Numbered from the stretch's first letter, positions 27,109-36,612 are shown. The stretch is DNA of 64,000 bases from Eubacteriales bacterium (GCA_030537195.1 JAUNOK010000009.1:1-64000); one strand, 5' to 3'. The notes: a model not told the origin generated them from the letters alone. A program made the numbers and translations.

Positions 27109-28251
27109 ATGCAGAATGAATTGTTGAATGTCGCACTTATAGGTGTTGGAAATGTTGGAAAGAAATATGCGAGAATGATAACAGCAGGAGAAGTTCCACA
27201 TATGAAATTATCAGCCGTAGTTATCAGAAGAGATGAGCTTATGGAGTGGGGCGAATCACTTGTCAATACTGATGGTGACAATGCAAGGATATTCAGGAGT
27301 GCAGATGATTTATTTGAGGCTGGAGACTCATGTTATGACGCAGTTATTATAGCAACTCCTCATAAGACTCATAAAGAACTGGCTTTGAAAGCATTTGCAA
27401 AAGGGAAAGCAGTGTTATGTGATAAACCGGCAGCAGCTGATATAGGCGAAGCGCTTGCAATGCAGAAAGCTGCAAGTGAAAGCGGCAGAATATATGGAAT
27501 GATATTTCATCAGAGACTTTATCCTAAATACCTCAGGATTAAGCAGATGATTGACAGTGGTGAGTTAGGAGACATAAAGCGGGTATGCCTTATTAATTCA
27601 AGGTATTTAAGAACCTCGTATTATCATAAATCCGGTTCATGGAGAAGTAGCTTCGCAGGTGAAGGAGGAGGCGCGCTTATCAATCAGGGACAGCATATTC
27701 TTGATATGTACCAATATCTGTTCGGTATGCCGCAGAAGCTTTTTGCTGCGATTCCATTTGGCAAATATAATGATTTTATAGTGGATGATGAGGCTACTAT
27801 CGTTATGGAATACGACAATGGAATGACAGGCACATTTATACTATCCACAGGCGAAGCCTGCCATGAAGAGAGACTTGAGATTATAGGAACGAAGGCAAGA
27901 ATTCTGCTTGAGGACGACACGCTCACTATTACAAGGCACAGAGATGTCTGTGAGTACATTAAGACTGAAGAGGTCAATTCAAGACAGAATATGACATTTA
28001 CAGAAGAAACTATCCGGTTCGAGAAGACACCTGAACCATATGCAGAGTTACTTGAAAACTTTGCAAATGCGGTGCTTACAAATGATGAGTCATATCTGAC
28101 AGTTAGGGGCAGTGAGGGAATCAATTCTCTTATGCTATGCGCAGCAGCTTATTATTCAGCATGTAAAGGCATAAAAGTGGAACTTCCGCTTGATGCCACA
28201 GATTATAAAGAATTGATGGATGAACTGATAAAGAAAGAAGAGGGAGAATAG
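27109..28251 (+). CDS. Gfo/Idh/MocA-family oxidoreductase, second member, 380 aa
   Basis: The Rossmann start A-L-I-G-V-G-N-V-G-K is canonical, and C-D-K-P-A-A (D in place of E) is the lysine motif near residue 103. The catalytic-domain segment G-G-G-A-L-I-N-Q-G-Q-H-I-L-D-M matches family members with the conserved histidine. It would oxidise or reduce a sugar or cyclitol with NAD(P). It is cotranscribed with the preceding paralogue. Confidence 0.85.
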   Translation: MQNELLNVALIGVGNVGKKYARMITAGEVPHMKLSAVVIRRDELMEWGESLVNTDGDNARIFRSADDLFEAGDSCYDAVIIATPHKTHKELALKAFAKGKAVLCDKPAAADIGEALAMQKAASESGRIYGMIFHQRLYPKYLRIKQMIDSGELGDIKRVCLINSRYLRTSYYHKSGSWRSSFAGEGGGALINQGQHILDMYQYLFGMPQKLFAAIPFGKYNDFIVDDEATIVMEYDNGMTGTFILSTGEACHEERLEIIGTKARILLEDDTLTITRHRDVCEYIKTEEVNSRQNMTFTEETIRFEKTPEPYAELLENFANAVLTNDESYLTVRGSEGINSLMLCAAAYYSACKGIKVELPLDATDYKELMDELIKKEEGE

Positions 28252-28258
28252 ATTCATG

Positions 28259-28555
28259 CTATTCTTCCTCTTCGTCGTTGTTAAAGCCGTGGAGCAGGAA
28301 ATCGTTCCATCTGGCATTAGTTTCTTCAAGCTCTTTTTTCTGCATGATACGGTTTCTGTCGCTTAGAATGGAAATCATCTCATCAGCTATTTCCTCAACA
28401 GGCGGGTGGTCGTAATGATAGAGATAACCAATCATGCGGCTTGCAGTGAAATCAGTATTGAGATTCTTGGTGACAATATCACAGAAATTTTCCTCATAAC
28501 CTCTTTGCAGCATTAATTCATATAATTGCTTGCTTAAATCCGATTTGGGTTTCAT
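28259..28555 (-). CDS. Small hypothetical protein, 98 aa
   Basis: A helical soluble protein with a Y-E-L-M-L-Q-R-G-Y start, an M-I-G-Y-L-Y-H-Y-D core and a very acidic C-terminus (D-E-E-E-E). AAGGAG precedes the ATG. From memory, similar small proteins are common in Lachnospiraceae with no known function. It is convergent with the oxidoreductase gene. Confidence 0.7.
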   Translation of the reverse strand: MKPKSDLSKQLYELMLQRGYEENFCDIVTKNLNTDFTASRMIGYLYHYDHPPVEEIADEMISILSDRNRIMQKKELEETNARWNDFLLHGFNNDEEEE

Positions 28556-28771
28556 AAAATGTGACTCCTTGTATGTGGTGTATAATATGTTTGTATATTA
28601 TAGTATGGTTTGTAGCTTGTAATTGTCTGCCTATTATACCATAAATGTCTGAAAAATATAATAGCCGTAATCTGACCATATAAATTTAACTCAAAATGAC
28701 AATGTACACATGTCACTTTATCTGCTATTCTTATGTGCAACCGAGATATGTTGATATGGGAGGCAGATAAA

Positions 28772-29335
28772 ATGGAAGCACAACAGACAGTACAGCAAGG
28801 TATTAAGAAGGAAGGATTTCATATCACTGTAACACAGATGTGTATAACAGCGGTATTTATGGCACTCACATGTGTTGCAACAATGGTGGTACAGATCCCT
28901 ATTCCTTTGGGATATGCTCATTTGGGAGACAGCGTAATACTTATATGTGCATTTTTCTTCGGACCAGTTGTTGGTGCACTTGCAGGAGGAATTGGTTCTG
29001 CGATGGCAGATATATTAACAGGATTTGCAGTATGGGCAGTTCCAACACTTATAATAAAGACAATCATGCCAATAATAGCATGTGCGATATTTGGCAATAT
29101 GAAGAGTAAGCTTGACAGATGTAAGGTTATTTCAGTAAAGGGAATTGTCGGTGCAGTAGTTACATTACTTTTCATGACATTAGGATATGTTATATTTGGT
29201 GCAATAATAGCAGGCAGTTTTGCTGCAGGATTAGCTTCAGCACCAGGACTTCTTCTTAAGTCAGTAGTTAATATGGTTGTATATCTTTTTGTGGCAACAG
29301 GAATGTCTAAGATTCTTGGCAGAAATAATAATTGA
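28772..29335 (+). CDS. ECF transporter S component, 187 aa
   Basis: Six transmembrane helices of the ECF-S fold, with an A-V-F-M-A-L-T-C start, a Y-A-H-L-G-D-S turn and G-P-V-V-G-A-L-A-G-G-I-G-S-A between helices, typical of the PF07155/ECF riboflavin-type group. The vitamin or related ligand cannot be assigned; it would use the shared EcfAA'T module encoded elsewhere. ATG 28772 follows GGGAGG; an upstream ATG at 28733 does not. A terminator follows. Confidence 0.85.
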   Translation: MEAQQTVQQGIKKEGFHITVTQMCITAVFMALTCVATMVVQIPIPLGYAHLGDSVILICAFFFGPVVGALAGGIGSAMADILTGFAVWAVPTLIIKTIMPIIACAIFGNMKSKLDRCKVISVKGIVGAVVTLLFMTLGYVIFGAIIAGSFAAGLASAPGLLLKSVVNMVVYLFVATGMSKILGRNNN

Positions 29336-29369
29336 TTACAAGTAGAGGGGAATAGATATATAGTCTATA

Positions 29370-29398
29370 GGGTGATGCTTTCGGGCATCACCCTTTTT
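29370..29398. terminator. Bidirectional terminator
   Basis: GGGTGATGC (29370-29378) pairs with GCATCACCC (29385-29393), followed by TTTTT. It serves the ECF-S gene on the plus strand; the convergent MATE gene ends inside it. Confidence 0.88.
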
Positions 29399-30776
29399 CG
29401 AGTTTTTTCAGTTCTTTCAATTCTCTTATAGTGAAATATCCGCACACAATAGCGGCGGCAGCGTCAGCTATAGGGCCAGCATACATTACACCGTCAATTC
29501 CCATGAAAATAGGAAATATAATGATCAGTGGCAGAAGAAAAAGAATCTGCCTTGTAAGTGACATAAATACACCAAGCTGTGATTTGCCGATTGAATTGAA
29601 GAAATTCGAGGTCACAGGCTGGATTCCGTTAACGATTGTCAGGAACATATATATCCTGAAATATCTTTCAGAAAACTTAAAGTACAGGTCGCTTCCGTTA
29701 CCGAATATGCTGATAATCTGTCTTGGGAATATCTGGAAGCATGCAAATGCAACTAAAGACAGAGCAGAAGCTGCACCAAGCGCAAGAAGATAAGTCTTTC
29801 TTACACGGGTGTACTTTTTTGCACCATAGTTAAAACCTATAACAGGCTGGGTTCCCTGGGATATTCCGATAACAAATGACATGAAAATCATATTAACTTT
29901 AGTTATAATTCCGGCGCAGGCGAGTGGGATATCACCGCCGTATATTGACTGCGCTCCGTAATGTGACAGAGTATTGTTCATAACAATCTGTACAATAGTC
30001 ATTGCAATCTGGTTAAAGCATGCGCTTGCTCCAAGAATAAATATTTTCTTGCAATGGTCAAATGATACGACAAAGCTTTCTCTGCCAAGTTTAATCGTCT
30101 TAAAATGAAACATATAGCGCAGGCTGATTGAAAATGAAATTATCTGGCCTGTAATTGTTGCAAGAGCGGCACCTGTCATTCCCATGTTGAAAACAAAGAT
30201 AAACAACGGGTCAAGAATAGTGTTCACAATAGCGCCGACAAGCATTGAAGTCATTGAATAGCGTGGGCTTCCATCTGCAAGAATAAGCTTGCTCATTCCA
30301 GTGTTAGCAATTAAGAAAGGAAAGCCAAATGCAGTGATTCTTGTATACGCCTTTGCATATGGAAGAACATCTTTAGTTGCACCAAAGAATTTAAGCATAG
30401 GTGTTAAGAATATTGTAGTTACAAGAAACAGAAATATTCCAAATACTGCCATAAGTACAATGCCGTTGCCGGCATATTTTTCAGATTCGTGTTTTTCACC
30501 AGCACCAAGGTGCAGAGAGAAATTAGTTGCACTTCCGATACCAAGAAGAAGCGAGATTGCCGTACATGTTGTTGACAGTGGAAATGCGATGTTAGTAGCA
30601 GCATTTCCAAGCATGCCGATTCCCTGACCGATAAATATCTGGTCGACAATATTATAAAGAGCTGTCACAAGCATTGAGATTATGCATGGAATAGCAAATC
30701 CGACAAGCAGAGTTGATTCTTTCTTATATCCGAGTGGATTATCTTTCGTATTCATAGTCGCTGACTGATTATTCAT
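29388..30776 (-). CDS. MATE-family efflux transporter, 462 aa
   Basis: Twelve transmembrane segments in two homologous halves. The family starts with F-A-I-P-C-I-I-S-M-L and Y-N-I-V-D-Q-I-F-I-G, and the second half has A-C-F-N-Q-I-A-M-T-I. These antiporters export drugs or metabolites with Na+ or H+. The start ATG at 30776 follows AGAGGTTT; an ATG seven codons earlier is weaker. Convergent with the ECF-S gene. Confidence 0.9.
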   Translation of the reverse strand: MNNQSATMNTKDNPLGYKKESTLLVGFAIPCIISMLVTALYNIVDQIFIGQGIGMLGNAATNIAFPLSTTCTAISLLLGIGSATNFSLHLGAGEKHESEKYAGNGIVLMAVFGIFLFLVTTIFLTPMLKFFGATKDVLPYAKAYTRITAFGFPFLIANTGMSKLILADGSPRYSMTSMLVGAIVNTILDPLFIFVFNMGMTGAALATITGQIISFSISLRYMFHFKTIKLGRESFVVSFDHCKKIFILGASACFNQIAMTIVQIVMNNTLSHYGAQSIYGGDIPLACAGIITKVNMIFMSFVIGISQGTQPVIGFNYGAKKYTRVRKTYLLALGAASALSLVAFACFQIFPRQIISIFGNGSDLYFKFSERYFRIYMFLTIVNGIQPVTSNFFNSIGKSQLGVFMSLTRQILFLLPLIIIFPIFMGIDGVMYAGPIADAAAAIVCGYFTIRELKELKKLEKG

Positions 30777-30945
30777 AATAAACCTCTTATATAACAATTA
30801 AGTATAAATTTTTAAAATGATGCATCTGATATCATAACATATTATGTTAATAAATGTGCAGGGTGAATTTTAAATTGTGCTGTTATATGTTTCGCATCTG
30901 TGATATAATTCATGTCGATGTAAACATATAAAGCCGGAGGGAAAT

Positions 30946-32229
30946 ATGGATAATTATACTATTAACACAAAATGTGTTCAGGCAGGCTATACCCCTGGAA
31001 ATGGTGAGCCAAGACAGATTCCTATAATCCAGTCTACTACATTTAAGTATGATACAAGTGAGGATATGGGAAAACTTTTTGATCTTGAAGCAAGTGGATA
31101 TTTTTATTCAAGACTTCAGAATCCAACTAACGATTATGTGGCAGCCAAGATTGCAGCCCTTGAGGGAGGAAGCGCAGCAATGCTTACTTCATCAGGACAG
31201 GCAGCTAATTTCTTCGCATTATTTAACATTTGCGAAGCTGGAAGCCATATTGTAGCGTCATCTTCTATATATGGAGGAACGTTTAACCTTATTGATGTTA
31301 CTCTGAAGAAGATGGGAATTGAAGCAACATTTGTTGACCCTGACTGCACAGAAGAAGAACTTAATGCAGCATTTAAGGACAACACAAGAGCAGTATTTGG
31401 TGAGACAATTGCCAATCCTGCGCTTACAGTATTAGATATTGAGAAATTTGCAAATGCAGCACATGCTCATGGTGTACCTCTTATTGTAGATAATACATTT
31501 CCAACACCTGTTAATTGCAGACCATTTGAATGGGGAGCAGATATCGTAACACATTCAACAACTAAATATATGGATGGACATGGAGCAGCTCTTGGCGGTG
31601 CTATCGTAGACAGTGGAAAGTTTGACTGGATGGCACATGCTGACAAGTTCCCTGGACTCTGCACACCTGATGAATCATATCATGGAATTACATATGCCGA
31701 GAAGTTCGGTAAAGAAGGTGCGTTTATAACAAAATGTGTTTCACAGCTTATGAGAGACTTAGGCTGCATGCAGTCACCACAGAGTGCATTTGTCTTAAAT
31801 CTTGGCCTTGAATCACTTCATGTGCGTATGCCAAGACATGTGGAGAATGGACAGGCTGTTGCTGAATTTCTTGAGAAGCAGGACAAGGTTGAATTCGTTA
31901 ATTATCCGGGACTTCCTTCTAACAAGTATTATGAGACTGCCAAGAAGTACCTGCCTCATGGTGGTTGCGGAGTAGTTTCATTCGAGTTAAAGGGCGGAAG
32001 AGAGGCTGCTGAGAAATTCATGAAGAACTTAAAGCTTGCAGCTATCGAAACTCATGTTGCAGATGCGAGAACATGCTGCCTTAACCCTGCAACATCTACA
32101 CACAGACAGATGAATGATGAGCAGCTTGCTGCAGCAGGAATTCCAGCAGGACTTATCCGTATTTCATGCGGTCTTGAGGATAAGAAGGACCTGATTGCGG
32201 ATATTGCACAGGCTTTGGAAGCTATCTGA
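30946..32229 (+). CDS. metY: O-acetylhomoserine aminocarboxypropyltransferase (sulfhydrylase), 427 aa
   Basis: A Cys/Met-metabolism PLP enzyme. The N-terminus [23 protein letters not shown] and S-S-I-Y-G-G-T are MetY-type. K207 in [11 protein letters not shown] is the PLP lysine. R-I-S-C-G-L-E-D at the end is typical. It makes homocysteine from O-acetylhomoserine and sulfide, a methionine route that fits with MetF elsewhere. Own terminator follows. Confidence 0.95.
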   Translation: MDNYTINTKCVQAGYTPGNGEPRQIPIIQSTTFKYDTSEDMGKLFDLEASGYFYSRLQNPTNDYVAAKIAALEGGSAAMLTSSGQAANFFALFNICEAGSHIVASSSIYGGTFNLIDVTLKKMGIEATFVDPDCTEEELNAAFKDNTRAVFGETIANPALTVLDIEKFANAAHAHGVPLIVDNTFPTPVNCRPFEWGADIVTHSTTKYMDGHGAALGGAIVDSGKFDWMAHADKFPGLCTPDESYHGITYAEKFGKEGAFITKCVSQLMRDLGCMQSPQSAFVLNLGLESLHVRMPRHVENGQAVAEFLEKQDKVEFVNYPGLPSNKYYETAKKYLPHGGCGVVSFELKGGREAAEKFMKNLKLAAIETHVADARTCCLNPATSTHRQMNDEQLAAAGIPAGLIRISCGLEDKKDLIADIAQALEAI

Positions 32230-32262
32230 TTCTAATACAGAATTAAAATGTTTTATATGAAT

Positions 32263-32320
32263 AAAGTCGTTAAAATGATGAGAAATTTATGAATAAAAGT
32301 CATCATTTTAACGACTTTTT
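32263..32320 (+). terminator. Long perfect terminator after metY
   Basis: A 19-bp perfect inverted repeat (32263-32281 with 32300-32318) and then five Ts. It is unusually long for a terminator. Confidence 0.88.
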
Positions 32321-32321
32321 G

Positions 32322-32350
32322 TTTACAATAAAATGTGTACATGGTACACT
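32322..32350 (+). promoter_or_regulatory. Promoter with operator for the HTH/HipA-like pair
   Basis: TTTACA (32322-32327), 17-bp spacer, TACACT (32345-32350). The inverted repeat GTGTAC(32335-32340)-ATG-GTACAC(32344-32349) overlaps the -10 box and suits self-repression by the HTH protein. Confidence 0.65.
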
Positions 32351-32399
32351 CGGATTATGAAAGGTTATTATTTATCATGGACTGAAAGGAAGTGACACA

Positions 32400-32936
32400 A
32401 TGTTTGCATTAAAAGATTATATTACATCTGAGGATATTAAGAATCTGAGGAAGAATCTAGGACTGACTCAGAAAGAATTTGCCAGTCTTGTCGGAACATC
32501 GAAACCAACAATAGAGCGATGGGAAAAAGAAAATGCTAAGATTACAGGTCCGATTGTTTTACTTTCTAAGATGATTAATGATTATCCTGATTATGTGAAC
32601 AGACTAATAATACCGGAGAAAGAATTTCCTGTCAGAATGTTTTATATGTATAAGGACGACATCTGCACACTGATAGATGTTGATGACGCAAAGCAGCTTG
32701 TGAGAATAAAGAATTATACAGACAAGCTGATGTTCCGTGCATTTGGCGTTAATGAAAATCCTGATTACAATGACTATAAAGAATTTCTTGAATCAAGATG
32801 TTTTCCAAGAACAAGAGATAAGATGAAACTTGTGCTGGAGGATATAGGACTTCCGTTTTATGACACATTTATGATAATAGAAAAGACGCAGGGGCGTATG
32901 GCAGAGGACGACTTCTGGATAAGAATAGAGAAGTAG
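32400..32936 (+). CDS. Helix-turn-helix antitoxin-like protein, 178 aa
   Basis: A helix-turn-helix near residues 9-45 (I-K-N-L-R-K-N-L-G-L-T-Q, then S-L-V-G-T-S-K-P-T-I-E-R-W-E) resembles MqsA/HigA-type antitoxin DNA-binding domains. The C-terminal 110 residues form an unassigned domain. It starts 50 bp after a promoter with a palindrome, and it precedes a HipA-fold kinase gene by 17 bp, giving a toxin-antitoxin-like layout. The C-terminal domain may contact the kinase. Confidence 0.7.
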   Translation: MFALKDYITSEDIKNLRKNLGLTQKEFASLVGTSKPTIERWEKENAKITGPIVLLSKMINDYPDYVNRLIIPEKEFPVRMFYMYKDDICTLIDVDDAKQLVRIKNYTDKLMFRAFGVNENPDYNDYKEFLESRCFPRTRDKMKLVLEDIGLPFYDTFMIIEKTQGRMAEDDFWIRIEK

Positions 32937-32953
32937 ATGATGGAGGAATGTTT

Positions 32954-33763
32954 ATGGTTGAACTTTTTGAACAGAATATAAGAACCAATACCCGACAGTC
33001 ATCTAAGGGAAACCAGTTAAAATGGGAAAATGAAGGCATATGGTATAAAGCTGATTATACCGGATACGAAGGATTAGCAGAATATGTTATATCACATTTA
33101 TTAAAGCTGACTAATCTTAATGAAGACGAGTATGTATTATATGAACAAGAACAGATTAAATATAAAAGGCAGATATATAATGGTGTGAAGAGTAGAACTT
33201 TTATAGATGAGGACTGGCAGATAATTACATTGGAGAGGCTTTTTAAAAATGTATATAATGAAAGTCTTACAAATGTTTTGTGGCATATGAGTGATGTGAA
33301 GGAAAGGCTTGAATTTCTTGTAAATTCTGTAAAGAATATAACAGGTCTTAATAATTTTGGTGAGTATATATGCAGGCTATTTACAATAGACGCATTTTTC
33401 CTAAATGAGGACAGGCATATGCATAATATTGCGGTCTTGATGAATGGAAAAGGAAGGTACAAATATTGTCCGGTATTTGATAATGGTGCAGGGCTTCTGT
33501 CAGATACGACAATGGATTATCCAATGGGACAGGATACATATCAGATGATATCAGAAGTTAAGAGCAAGAGCGTAAGTCAGGATTTTGATGAACAGCTTGA
33601 TGTGGCAGAAAATTTATACGGACAGAATCTGCATTTTCTATTTACTAAAAAGAATGTAAGCGATATAGTTAATAACGCAGATATGTATCCACTGGAAGAA
33701 AGAAAAAGGGTGGAGTTAATCATATACAGTCAGATGAACAAATACCAATATTTATTTAGATAA
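32954..33763 (+). CDS. HipA/CtkA-like protein kinase, 269 aa
   Basis: A small kinase fold with a lysine in W-Y-K-A-D-Y near 32, a catalytic loop N151-E-D153-R-H155-M-H-N158 and a metal motif D176-N-G-A-G. The order resembles the HipA C-terminal domain and CtkA. It lacks the HipA N-terminal subdomain. ATG 32954 follows GGAGG; ATG 32948 is too close. With the HTH gene just before it, I read it as a kinase-toxin pair. The target is unknown. Confidence 0.65.
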   Translation: MVELFEQNIRTNTRQSSKGNQLKWENEGIWYKADYTGYEGLAEYVISHLLKLTNLNEDEYVLYEQEQIKYKRQIYNGVKSRTFIDEDWQIITLERLFKNVYNESLTNVLWHMSDVKERLEFLVNSVKNITGLNNFGEYICRLFTIDAFFLNEDRHMHNIAVLMNGKGRYKYCPVFDNGAGLLSDTTMDYPMGQDTYQMISEVKSKSVSQDFDEQLDVAENLYGQNLHFLFTKKNVSDIVNNADMYPLEERKRVELIIYSQMNKYQYLFR

Positions 33764-33775
33764 GGAGCAATTATT

Positions 33776-34078
33776 ATGGTAAAGCATGTTATTTTATGGA
33801 AATTAAAGGATGAGCTTGCAGGAGAAGAAAAAGAGCAGGTTAAGGCAGGAATTAAAGAAGGACTTGAAGGTCTTGCAGGACAGATTCCGGGACTTATAGA
33901 GGTTAAAGTAAGAACAGAGTGTCTTCCAAGTTCTACAGCAGATGTAATGTTAGACACAACATTTGACAGCGTTGAAAGTTTAAAGGGATATGCAGTACAT
34001 CCTAAGCATGTGGCAGTTGCAGACAGCAAGGTAAGACCTTACACAGCAGTAAGATCATGCATGGATTACGAAATATAA
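33776..34078 (+). CDS. Dabb-domain (stress-responsive alpha/beta barrel) protein, 100 aa
   Basis: A ferredoxin-like fold with V-K-H-V-I-L-W-K-L-K at the start, I-P-G-L-I-E-V-K-V and Y-A-V-H-P-K-H-V near the end: the Dabb signature. Dimers of this family bind small ligands, with no defined enzyme role here. It starts 12 bp after the kinase-like gene, possibly read through. AAGGAG precedes the ATG. Confidence 0.88.
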   Translation: MVKHVILWKLKDELAGEEKEQVKAGIKEGLEGLAGQIPGLIEVKVRTECLPSSTADVMLDTTFDSVESLKGYAVHPKHVAVADSKVRPYTAVRSCMDYEI

Positions 34079-34112
34079 GAATTAATTAACAGCAATATTG
34101 GAGGACATAATT

Positions 34113-34700
34113 ATGGAACATATTTCAAGAAATGACGCATTTGAATTACTTAAGAAGTACAATAAAGACCCTTTTCACATTCAGCATGCATTGACAGTTG
34201 AGGCTGTTATGAAGTGGTATGCCAGTGAACTTGGTTACGGAGAGGATGCAGAGTATTGGGGAATTGTAGGACTTCTTCATGATATTGATTTCGAACTTTA
34301 TCCGGAACAGCATTGTATCAAAGCACCTGAACTTTTAAGAGAGGGTGGCGTGTCAGAAGATATAATTCATGGAGTAGTTTCTCATGGTTATGGAATTACA
34401 GTTGATGTTGCACCTGAGCATGAGATGGAGAAAGTGCTTTTTGCAGCGGACGAGCTTACAGGACTTATATGGGCAGCAGCACTTATGCGTCCATCAAAGA
34501 GTACTAAGGACATGGAGCTTAAGTCATTAAAGAAAAAATATAAGAGCAAGGGCTTTGCGGCTGGATGTTCAAGAGAAGTAATTGAGCGCGGAGCAGAGCA
34601 GCTTGGCTGGGAGCTTGATGAACTTCTGACTAAGACTCTTGCAGCAATGGCTGCCACGGAAGACACTATTAATGAAGAGATGGAGAAGGAAAATGTTTAA
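34113..34700 (+). CDS. HD-domain hydrolase-like protein, 195 aa
   Basis: The HD motif is visible: H25 in I-Q-H-A-L, then H56-D57 in G-L-L-H-D-I-D-F. Later histidines (V-V-S-H-G-Y-G) complete the metal site. The family hydrolyses phosphate esters, often nucleotides. The C-terminal 70 residues are Lys/Glu-rich helices. ATG 34113 follows GGAGGAC. It overlaps the next gene by 8 bp. Confidence 0.85.
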   Translation: MEHISRNDAFELLKKYNKDPFHIQHALTVEAVMKWYASELGYGEDAEYWGIVGLLHDIDFELYPEQHCIKAPELLREGGVSEDIIHGVVSHGYGITVDVAPEHEMEKVLFAADELTGLIWAAALMRPSKSTKDMELKSLKKKYKSKGFAAGCSREVIERGAEQLGWELDELLTKTLAAMAATEDTINEEMEKENV

Positions 34701-35112
34701 TACTCCGGCAGATTGTTACAATTACATAATTGAGAATGACCTTGAAATGCCAGTGCTTGGAGCAATGATGAATCATGTCGGCGGATATTCAATAGCAGAG
34801 ATTGCGGACGGAAGATTCCATAACAGGGACGGAGCAGTTTCATTTTCATCACCGGGCTACAAGATAAACATTCCGGTTACTGATGATGAAATAGTTACGG
34901 CAGTACTTAATGGACTGTATGTAAGCGCATTTATATCAAGAAATCAGGATAAGTACCAGATACATTTTCTTGTGTCAGGATATCCTGTCGATATGAAATG
35001 CCGTTACGAGGAGCATATTGCTAAAGGCGTGGTAAAATACATGATAATGTCTACTATTGTTGCATGCAGATTAGACAGCGAGAAAAAGCTGAAGGAATAT
35101 ATAGCAGATTAA
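34693..35112 (+). CDS. Hypothetical protein, 139 aa
   Basis: ATG 34693 follows GGAGAAGGA and overlaps the HD gene. No membrane helices. Segments such as Y-S-I-A-E-I-A-D-G-R-F and D-D-E-I-V-T-A-V-L-N-G-L appear folded and alpha/beta, with no known motif. It is probably coexpressed with the HD protein. I do not recognise the family. Confidence 0.65.
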   Translation: MFNTPADCYNYIIENDLEMPVLGAMMNHVGGYSIAEIADGRFHNRDGAVSFSSPGYKINIPVTDDEIVTAVLNGLYVSAFISRNQDKYQIHFLVSGYPVDMKCRYEEHIAKGVVKYMIMSTIVACRLDSEKKLKEYIAD

Positions 35113-35150
35113 ATAAGAAGCGTATTAAATAAGAGGGTATTAAATAAGAG
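35107..35150 (+). repeat. Three tandem 15-16-bp repeats
   Basis: The unit G(T)ATTAAATAAGAG occurs three times in a row (starting about 35106, 35122 and 35137), the first covering the stop codon of the hypothetical gene. It looks like a slippage-derived repeat. No gene is seen in 35113-35424, which otherwise holds two hairpins and a promoter. Confidence 0.55.
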
Positions 35151-35205
35151 AGCCAGGATATACGGACTGACAATGGGGGAAAGTTCATATATCCCGGCTC
35201 TCTTT
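35148..35205 (+). terminator. Hairpin after the hypothetical gene
   Basis: GAGAGCCAGGATATA (35148-35162) pairs with TATATCCCGGCTCTC (35188-35202) with one mismatch; only a short T-run follows. Probably a terminator. Confidence 0.6.
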
Positions 35206-35235
35206 ATGAGGGGGAAAAATGTTTTTCAAACATTC

Positions 35236-35275
35236 GATGGCTGATGGTTTGGGAGATTGTACAGCCATCTTTTTT
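35236..35275 (+). terminator. Intrinsic terminator
   Basis: GATGGCTG (35236-35243) pairs with CAGCCATC (35262-35269), followed by TTTTTT. Confidence 0.75.
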
Positions 35276-35347
35276 ATGAAAAAGTTTGTCTGTTGTCTTT
35301 CGACATTGTTTATACTAAAGGGAAAATGTGAAAATGAATTGGAAAGT

Positions 35348-35377
35348 TTGTGAGAATTTTGTGAACAGTGCTATAAT
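35348..35377 (+). promoter_or_regulatory. Putative promoter for the aminotransferase operon
   Basis: TTGTGA (35348-35353), 18-bp spacer, TATAAT (35372-35377), 48 bp before the start. Confidence 0.55.
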
Positions 35378-35424
35378 AAATGACATGATTATGAAAAGAC
35401 TTAAATAATGGAGGATACATTTAC

Positions 35425-36609
35425 ATGAAAGAGTTAAGTAACAGATCAGCGAATTTTACAGACTCTGTCATCAGAAGAATGACAAGAGTTGCTAATAAAT
35501 ATGGTGCAGTTAATTTATCACAGGGATTTCCTGATTTTGAGCCGCCAAAGGCTATAACAGACAGACTTGCAAGAGTTGCAGGTGAAGGACCTCACCAGTA
35601 TGCACTGACATGGGGTGCTAAGAATTTCAGGGATGCAGTTGCTAAGAAATATGAACATTTTTCTGGTGTTAAGATTGACCCTGAGACAGAGATTGTTGTC
35701 ACATGTGGAAGTACAGAGGCAATGATGGCTACAATGCTCAGTATTACTAATCCGGGGGACAAGGTTGTAATATTCTCACCTTTCTATGAGAATTATGGAG
35801 CAGATACAATCCTTTCGGGCGCAGAGCCGATATATGTGCCATTAGTTCCGCCAGAATTTCATTTTGATAAGGAAAAGCTGGAGGACGCATTCAGACAGGG
35901 GGCTAAGGCATTAATTCTTTGTAATCCTTCTAACCCATGCGGTAAGGTGTTTACAATGGAGGAAATGCAGACAATTGCTGAGCTTGCAAAGAAATATGAC
36001 GCATATGTTGTGACAGATGAAGTGTATGAGCATATTGTGTATGCGCCTAATAAGCACATTTACATGCAGTCGCTTGAGGGCATGAGAGAAAGAACAATTG
36101 TGTGCAACTCACTGTCTAAGACATATTCAATAACAGGTTGGAGATTGGGATATGTTATTGCTAATCCACAGATAATCGACAGAGTTAAGAAAGTGCATGA
36201 TTTCCTTACAGTTGGTGCAGCTGCACCATTGATGGAGGCAGCAGTTGTAGGATTAGAGTTTGGTGATGGCTATTATGATGAACTTGCCACACATTATGCA
36301 CATATGAAAGAGGTATTTGTAGGCGGTCTTAAGAAGCTGGGGTTAAAATACACAGACCCACAGGGTGCATATTATGTGCTTGTTGATGTGAGTGAATTCG
36401 GAGTTAAAGATGATGTGAAGTTCTGTGAATGGATGGCACAGTATGTTGGTGTGGCAGCAGTACCGGGTTCAAGCTTTTTCAGGGAAGATGTGCATAATCT
36501 TGTGAGATTTCATTTTGCAAAGAAGGACGACACACTTAATGAAGCAATAAAGAGACTGGCAACACTTAAAGAAAAAGCGATGAATGCCAAAGATGTGGAT
36601 TGGAGATAA
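35425..36609 (+). CDS. Class I/II PLP aminotransferase, 394 aa
   Basis: Fold type I aminotransferase: N-L-S-Q-G-F-P-D-F at the start, L-C-N-P-S-N-P-C-G-K near 170, V-T-D-E-V-Y-E-H, and K232 in N-S-L-S-K-T-Y as the PLP lysine, with G-W-R-L-G after it. A closing V-R-F-H-F-A-K carries the substrate-carboxylate arginine. It resembles KAT/methionine or aromatic aminotransferases; the exact substrate is not fixed. The VanZ-RDD gene follows 3 bp later. Confidence 0.92.
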   Translation: MKELSNRSANFTDSVIRRMTRVANKYGAVNLSQGFPDFEPPKAITDRLARVAGEGPHQYALTWGAKNFRDAVAKKYEHFSGVKIDPETEIVVTCGSTEAMMATMLSITNPGDKVVIFSPFYENYGADTILSGAEPIYVPLVPPEFHFDKEKLEDAFRQGAKALILCNPSNPCGKVFTMEEMQTIAELAKKYDAYVVTDEVYEHIVYAPNKHIYMQSLEGMRERTIVCNSLSKTYSITGWRLGYVIANPQIIDRVKKVHDFLTVGAAAPLMEAAVVGLEFGDGYYDELATHYAHMKEVFVGGLKKLGLKYTDPQGAYYVLVDVSEFGVKDDVKFCEWMAQYVGVAAVPGSSFFREDVHNLVRFHFAKKDDTLNEAIKRLATLKEKAMNAKDVDWR

Positions 36610-36612
36610 TTC

